This document shows, piece after piece, positions 59,970 through 64,000 of a DNA stretch of 64,000 nucleotides. Source of the DNA: Kineosporia aurantiaca JCM 3230 (lineage in GTDB: Bacteria > Actinomycetota > Actinomycetes > Actinomycetales > Kineosporiaceae). Position 1 is the stretch's first letter; each line of letters starts with the position of its first letter. Location: positions 372,001-436,000 of the forward strand of contig JODP01000013.1 in the NCBI GenBank assembly GCA_000719025.1, in the 5' to 3' direction. The notes beneath the pieces are model-generated. The model did no database searches, had not been told where the DNA came from, and worked only from the letters and a program-made list of their open reading frames with translations. Position numbers and translations under genes: made by a program.

Positions 59970-60686
59970 CTAGAAGAACGCGGTCCACAGCAGCGTCGTG
60001 CCCCCGATCACCGCGATCAGCAGGGTCACCCGCCGGACCAGCAGATGGGGGACGCTGGTCACGAACGGCAGCGAGACGGCCATGCCGAGGACCAGACCCA
60101 CCGCCGCCCAGACCATCTGCCCCCACGCCGAACTGCTGGGCAGCCCGACGGCGAGCAGCGTGATCAGGTTCAGCGGCAGCGAGAAGGCCTGAAGGGTGGC
60201 GCTCATCTGGGCCGGAGGCCACTGCCGGGCCATCGCGTACAGCGCCACCGGCGGTCCGGAGGCGCCCGCCAGCGCGTTCAGGGTGCCGCTGACTCCCCCG
60301 GCCACGATCGGACCGGCCCGATGCACGAAGAACGGCAGGGGCCGGCCCGCCGCCGTCACCGCGGTCGCCGCCAGGATGGCCAGGCCGGCAATCACGTTGA
60401 GGGTCGCACCCCGCAGCTGCCCGCTGAGCGCGATCATCGGCGGGATCACGACGGCGGCCGGGATCAGCAGCTTCAGCGCGTCCGTGACCCGCACCTCCCC
60501 CGGCATCCGCAGAAGAACCGAGAGATTAAGGACGCTGGACAACACCAGGATGGTCCGCAGACCGGCGTCGTGGCCCAGGGTCACGATTACCAGGGGCGAC
60601 ACCACCAGGGCGAACCCGGTGCCGGAGAGCACCTGGCAGACCGAGCCCAGCGCGACGACCAGCGCGACGGCGAGGCCGGCGGTCAG
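59970..60686 (-). CDS. TauE/SafE (TSUP) family permease
   Basis: 238-residue membrane protein with about eight helices; the family signature SGTGFALVVSPLVI follows a first helix LTAGLAVALVVALGSVCQV, with an internal repeat later (GGVSGTLNALAGASGPPVALYA). TSUP proteins move sulfite, sulfonates or related anions. Conventional GTG 60632 would lose the first helix. CTG 60686 restores it and overlaps the deformylase stop as CTGA, the coupling seen elsewhere here as ATGA. Alternative: the start is simply GTG. Confidence 0.82.
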   Translation of the reverse strand: MTAGLAVALVVALGSVCQVLSGTGFALVVSPLVIVTLGHDAGLRTILVLSSVLNLSVLLRMPGEVRVTDALKLLIPAAVVIPPMIALSGQLRGATLNVIAGLAILAATAVTAAGRPLPFFVHRAGPIVAGGVSGTLNALAGASGPPVALYAMARQWPPAQMSATLQAFSLPLNLITLLAVGLPSSSAWGQMVWAAVGLVLGMAVSLPFVTSVPHLLVRRVTLLIAVIGGTTLLWTAFF

Positions 60687-61297
60687 GCCCCTTCGGACCA
60701 GAAGGGCAGGTCACCCTTGCTGATCCGCTCCTCCAATGAGGACAGCACCCGGCTGAGCTCGGGCCCGGCCAGCCGGTCGACGTAGAGCAGGCCGTTGAGG
60801 TGGTCGGTCTCGTGCTGCAGGCAGCGGGCGAGCAGCCCGTCGCCGCGCACCCGCAGCGGCTTGCCGGTGATGTCCTGCCCCTGGACCTCGGCCACTCCCG
60901 GGCGGGCCAGCGGCGCGTACTCGCCGGGCACCGACAGGCAGCCTTCCTCGTCCTCGACCGGCGGGGTCAGGGCCTGACCGGGCACCGGCACCAGCACCGG
61001 GTTGACGATCGCGCCGGTCTGGAACTCCTCGCTCGCGTCCGGGCAGTTGTAGACGAAGACCCGGGCGTCCACCCCGATCTGGTTGGCCGCCAGGCCGACC
61101 CCGCTGGCCGCCTCCATGCTGACGAACATGTCGGCCACGAGCTGCCGCAGCTCGTCGCCGAACTCGGTCACCTCCTGGCAGGGCCGGTGCAGCACCGGGT
61201 TCCCACGCAGGGTCACCTTCCGGGCCGTGCCCTCGGGCAGACGCGCCTGCTTCATCCAGTCCCGCACGTCCGGATCGATCTCAATGCCTTCAGTCAC
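60683..61297 (-). CDS. def: peptide deformylase
   Basis: 204-residue metalloprotease removing N-formyl groups from nascent chains. Motifs: GVGLAANQIG, EEGCLS (metal ligand C120) and HETDHLNG (H162, E163, H166). A typical zinc/iron deformylase of the actinobacterial two-copy type; whether it is the housekeeping or a second copy cannot be told. GTG 61297 is chosen from the family start (TEGIEIDPDV); TTG/GTG codons lie 33-36 bases further upstream. Located in a TetR-HAD-def-TSUP unit rather than the usual fmt/def operon. Confidence 0.92.
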   Translation of the reverse strand: MTEGIEIDPDVRDWMKQARLPEGTARKVTLRGNPVLHRPCQEVTEFGDELRQLVADMFVSMEAASGVGLAANQIGVDARVFVYNCPDASEEFQTGAIVNPVLVPVPGQALTPPVEDEEGCLSVPGEYAPLARPGVAEVQGQDITGKPLRVRGDGLLARCLQHETDHLNGLLYVDRLAGPELSRVLSSLEERISKGDLPFWSEGA

Positions 61298-61334
61298 CGC
61301 GGCATTGTCGTGCCTCGCCGGGGGCGTCACCAAG

Positions 61335-62015
61335 TCAGGCCGTGATCAGCCCCGGAAGATCCCGCATGCTGGTGAAGATCGCCGCCGCCCCGGCCTCGAC
61401 CAGCACTTCCGGCCGGCTGTGGGCAGGACTTCCGGGCGGGCAGTAGCCGAACACCGTGGCGCCGGCGGCCACCCCGGCCTGCGTCCCCGAGATCGTGTCC
61501 TCGATCACGGCCGAGCGGGCCGGATCGACGCCGAGCGCCGCCGCGGCCGCCAGGTAGACGTCCGGGGCGGGCTTGCTGTGCGGCATCTCCTCGCCGCTGA
61601 AGATCTTTCCCTGGAACACGTCGATCAGCCCCACCCGGGTCAGCTGCATCTCCACCTTGGCCCGGTCGGCCCCGCTGGCACAGGCCACCCGCCCGTCCAG
61701 GGCCGTGGACAAGGTGCGGGCCGCGTCCGCGGCGCCCGGGATCTCCTCCAGGCTCTCGGCCAGTCCCTGGTCGCGGCGACGACGGAACTCGGCCAGCCAG
61801 GGCGCGCCCACCCGGACCCCGGTGTGCTCGAAGATCACGCCGAACTCGTCCTTCAGCGACCGGCCGACGAAGCGCTCGAAACACTCGGTCGGGCCGATCG
61901 GCCAGCCCAGCTCGTTCAGCATCACCCGCAGCACGCCGTTGGTGATCTGCTCGGAGTCGACGAGAACCCCGTCGCAGTCGAAGAGGACGGCCTGGAACGG
62001 GGATTTCGGCTGCAC
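61335..62015 (-). CDS. HAD-superfamily hydrolase (beta-phosphoglucomutase-like)
   Basis: 226 residues. HAD motif I FDCDGVLVDSE, cap, motif II CASGAD region, K in HSKPAPDVY and motif IV VIEDTISG. Phosphatase or phosphoglucomutase-like; the substrate is unknown. GTG 62015 lies just downstream of the tetR stop (62026); ATG 62054 would overlap tetR. Followed closely by the deformylase gene (37 bases), in the same operon. Confidence 0.88.
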   Translation of the reverse strand: MQPKSPFQAVLFDCDGVLVDSEQITNGVLRVMLNELGWPIGPTECFERFVGRSLKDEFGVIFEHTGVRVGAPWLAEFRRRRDQGLAESLEEIPGAADAARTLSTALDGRVACASGADRAKVEMQLTRVGLIDVFQGKIFSGEEMPHSKPAPDVYLAAAAALGVDPARSAVIEDTISGTQAGVAAGATVFGYCPPGSPAHSRPEVLVEAGAAAIFTSMRDLPGLITA

Positions 62016-62025
62016 CCGGGCGACG

Positions 62026-62649
62026 CTACACGGAAGGGGCGCGCTGCAGCTCATAGGCCCGCAGGGAGTGCAGCAGCTGATCCAGCGCGGCGTTCAGGGG
62101 CCAGCCGTCGCCCTCGGGCTGGCTGAGCACCAGCCCGCCCTGGATCGCCGCCAGCACGGCGGCGGCCAGATGCTCCGGTTCCGCCCCCGGATCGAGGTGG
62201 CCCCCGGCCTGTATCCGCCGCACCCCGTCGGCGAGCATCCCTCGCCACTGCGCCATCGAGTCGGCGATCGAGCGGGCGGTCTGCGCATCGGTGGCCGCCA
62301 GTTGCATGGCCAGTGATCCGATCGGGCAGGCCCAGCGCCCACGGCCGATGTAGTAGTCGATCAGCGCGGCCCGCCAGCGCTCCCACGATTCCCAGGTGGA
62401 GAGGTCGTGGATCTCCGGCTCCTGCGCGGCGAAGAGCTGTTCGCCCTCCCACCGGGCGACCGCCTGGACCAGCTCGGCCTTACCCCCCGGAAAGTAATGG
62501 AACAGCTGGCTCTTGCTGGTGAGCGTGGCCGCCCGGACCTCGTCCAGCGTGGTCCCGCCGATTCCCGCGGTGAGGATCTGCTCACCAGTTGCCTCGACGA
62601 TTCGCTGCCGGGTCGCCAGCCCCCGCGCGGTGAGCCCATGACCTGCCAT
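62026..62649 (-). CDS. TetR family transcriptional regulator
   Basis: 207-residue regulator with N-terminal TetR HTH (IVEATGEQILTAGIGGTTLDEVRAATLTSKSQLFHYF) and a C-terminal TetR_C_33-type domain. Divergent from the SDR gene; three copies of a 16-bp TGGACC-type palindrome in the shared intergenic region (62668, 62700, 62731) are its probable operators. It would therefore control both its own operon and the SDR gene. Ligand unknown. Confidence 0.92.
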   Translation of the reverse strand: MAGHGLTARGLATRQRIVEATGEQILTAGIGGTTLDEVRAATLTSKSQLFHYFPGGKAELVQAVARWEGEQLFAAQEPEIHDLSTWESWERWRAALIDYYIGRGRWACPIGSLAMQLAATDAQTARSIADSMAQWRGMLADGVRRIQAGGHLDPGAEPEHLAAAVLAAIQGGLVLSQPEGDGWPLNAALDQLLHSLRAYELQRAPSV

Positions 62650-62667
62650 GGCGCCACTCTATGCCAA

Positions 62668-62746
62668 TGGACCATGCGGTCCAAAGTTTGGCGGAAAACT
62701 GGACCACACGGTCCACCGTCGTGCTAGAACTGGACCATGCAGTCCA
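62668..62746. promoter_or_regulatory. three TetR operators (TGGACC-N4-GGTCCA)
   Basis: Sites at 62668-62683 (TGGACCATGCGGTCCA), 62700-62715 (TGGACCACACGGTCCA) and 62731-62746 (TGGACCATGCAGTCCA, one mismatch). Spacings are 32 and 31 bases, about three helical turns, so bound dimers would lie on the same face. The third covers the SDR start codon. The -10-like TAGAAC (62725-62730) sits 7 bases before that ATG, so the SDR gene may be leaderless. Confidence 0.85.
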
Positions 62747-63537
62747 CAGTTGAGGTTCTCCAGTCCCTGCCCCGCACCACCGAACTGGCCGGGCGCACCG
62801 CCCTGGTCACCGGTTCCACCAGCGGGATCGGCGAGGCGACGGCCCGGGTCCTGGCCGCCGCCGGCGCCCGCGTCGTGGTCTCCGGCCGCGATCAGACCCG
62901 GGCCGACGCCGTCGTCCGGGCCATCACCCAGTCCGGCGGCCAGGCGGTCGCCGTAACCGTCGATCTCAACGGAAGTTACGACGAGCTGCGCGCTTTCGCT
63001 CGGGCCGCCGAGCAGGCCGCCGGGGGCCGGATCGACATCCTGGTGAACAACGCCGGCATCTACCCCGTCGGCCCGACCGAAGCCCTGCCCGACTCCGACC
63101 TGGACGCCCTGCTCGCAGTGAACGTCCGCGCCCCGCACGTGCTGGTCGGCGCACTGGCCCCGGGCATGGCCGAGCGCGGCGACGGCGTCATCGTCAACAT
63201 CGGCTCCTGGATGGCCCGGATGGGAAGCCCTTTCGGCGCCATGTACACCGCCACCAAAGCCGCGGTGGAGCAGCTGACCCGCTCCTGGTCGGCCGAGTAC
63301 GGCCGACGTGGCGTGCGGGTGAACACCGTGGCCCCGGGCATCACCGCCACCCCGGGCAATGCTGATTCGCAGGCCGTCGTGGAGACCATGGCGAAGCAGT
63401 GGACGCCGGTGGGCGTGCCCGTCCGTCCGGTCGACATTGCTTTCGCGGTGCGGTATCTCACGCTTCCCGAGGCCGCTTTCCTGCACGCTTCCCGGATCGA
63501 CGTCGACAGCGGCGTAAACCTCACCCGCGTGGCCTAA
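62737..63537 (+). CDS. short-chain dehydrogenase/reductase
   Basis: 266-residue NAD(P)-dependent SDR (classical type): TGSTSGIG (25-32) nucleotide-binding motif, NNAG (104-107), catalytic S157, Y170 and K174. Probably a ketone/alcohol oxidoreductase controlled by the neighbouring TetR protein, which makes it a candidate target for sensing an aldehyde or ketone. No ribosome binding site precedes ATG 62737, which is within the third operator; leaderless translation is likely. Confidence 0.92.
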   Translation: MQSTVEVLQSLPRTTELAGRTALVTGSTSGIGEATARVLAAAGARVVVSGRDQTRADAVVRAITQSGGQAVAVTVDLNGSYDELRAFARAAEQAAGGRIDILVNNAGIYPVGPTEALPDSDLDALLAVNVRAPHVLVGALAPGMAERGDGVIVNIGSWMARMGSPFGAMYTATKAAVEQLTRSWSAEYGRRGVRVNTVAPGITATPGNADSQAVVETMAKQWTPVGVPVRPVDIAFAVRYLTLPEAAFLHASRIDVDSGVNLTRVA

Positions 63538-63554
63538 GGGGTAGGGTCGGTGGC

Positions 63555-63980
63555 GTGACCAGTGAATCGCCTCTTGGCTATGGACCCAATCACGCCACTC
63601 CCCTTACCTTTTCGCTTCATCACGTGCAGCTCGCCATTCCTCCCGGCAGCGAGGGGACGGCCCGGGCCTTCTGGGTCGACGTCCTGGGGTTCGTCGAGAT
63701 CCCCAAACCCCCGGAACTGGCGGCCCGTGGTGGCCTCTGGGTCCGCGCCGACGCCCTCGAAGTTCATCTCGGCACCGAGGACGAGTTCGTGCCCGCCCGC
63801 AAGGCCCACCCGGGTATCCGGGTCGGTGACCTCGACGCCCTGGCCGGCCTGCTCGAGAAGAACAACGTGCCGGTGAAGTGGGACGACGCCTTCCCCGGCC
63901 ATCGCCGCTTCTATTCCGAGGACCCGTTCGGCAACCGCCTGGAGTTCCTCTCCCCCGACGGCAGCAGGCCGGTCTGGTGA
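63555..63980 (+). CDS. VOC-family protein (glyoxalase/dioxygenase fold)
   Basis: 141-residue vicinal-oxygen-chelate domain (FSLHHVQLAIP; ARAFWVDVLGF; RRFYSEDPFGNRLEFL). H and E metal-ligand positions of the fold are present, so it may be a glyoxalase-like or antibiotic-resistance-type enzyme. GTG 63555 sits 7 bases after TAGGGT (63542-63547), a leaderless-like promoter. Follows the SDR gene by 17 bases. Last 20 bases of the window are non-coding. Confidence 0.82.
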   Translation: MTSESPLGYGPNHATPLTFSLHHVQLAIPPGSEGTARAFWVDVLGFVEIPKPPELAARGGLWVRADALEVHLGTEDEFVPARKAHPGIRVGDLDALAGLLEKNNVPVKWDDAFPGHRRFYSEDPFGNRLEFLSPDGSRPVW

Positions 63981-64000
63981 ATCTAGGACTTCTGGGCTAC

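Overview
The window looks like chromosome from a high-GC, spore-forming, motile actinobacterium. The evidence is GC-rich third codon positions throughout, GTG starts and leaderless-looking genes, mycobacterial-type LexA and Zur boxes, an F420-dependent dehydrogenase, an SsgA-like sporulation protein and a methyl-accepting chemotaxis protein. Sporulation, chemotaxis and many GGDEF proteins together would fit Kineosporiaceae or Actinoplanes-like zoospore formers; this placement is inference. No phage, insertion sequence, CRISPR array or rRNA was seen.

Layout. 1-2.9 kb: a TetR/MFS pair, an AlkB-like dioxygenase and a tyrosine phosphatase cut off after its active-site loop. 2.87-3.3 kb: a Zur-type box before the zinc-free L36/L31 pair. 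3.6-10.1 kb: a sugar ABC transporter, a GH31 alpha-xylosidase and a LacI repressor in one operon behind a paired operator. 10.09-10.30 kb: a palindromic array of eight GTGATCATG-type units. 10.3-16.7 kb: isochorismatase/GlxA-type regulator, a cystine-type ABC operon, an AraC regulator, hydrolase and acetyltransferase. 16.65-34 kb: a signalling island with four diguanylate cyclases, two hybrid histidine kinases and a receiver, interrupted by a MocR regulator and an esterase. 34-36.3 kb: tRNA-Val(CAC), a membrane protein, the SsgA-like gene and a Gly-Cys-Val tRNA trio. 36.3-41.1 kb: a TetR-MarR fusion, fused isobutyryl-CoA mutase and tRNA-Gly(TCC).

41.3-50.5 kb: FAD monooxygenase, MFS, hydrolase, a LuxR-type regulator, a PI-PLC-like lipoprotein, a CtaG-like protein, a second identical tRNA trio and a fifth diguanylate cyclase. 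50.5-55.8 kb: a TPR-like protein, a pectate lyase remnant, dialkylglycine-decarboxylase-type aminotransferase, a DHA2 MFS pump, an internally deleted amidohydrolase and an unknown gene under a perfect LexA box. 56-64 kb: roadblock protein, Fgd, chemoreceptor, PH-domain membrane protein, a TetR-HAD-deformylase-TSUP operon, an SDR gene with three operator copies, and a VOC protein.

How the parts work together: the alpha-xylosidase operon imports and cleaves xylosyl oligosaccharides under LacI control. The signalling island should feed c-di-GMP, with five cyclases and no EAL or HD-GYP protein in the window. Three genes (phosphatase, pectate lyase, amidohydrolase) look truncated or deleted. The most notable unexplained items are the SOS-boxed gene of unknown function (55126-55782), the TetR-MarR fusion beside icmF, the 22-bp-period palindromic array, and two probable non-canonical start codons (ATT at 45239, CTG at 60686).
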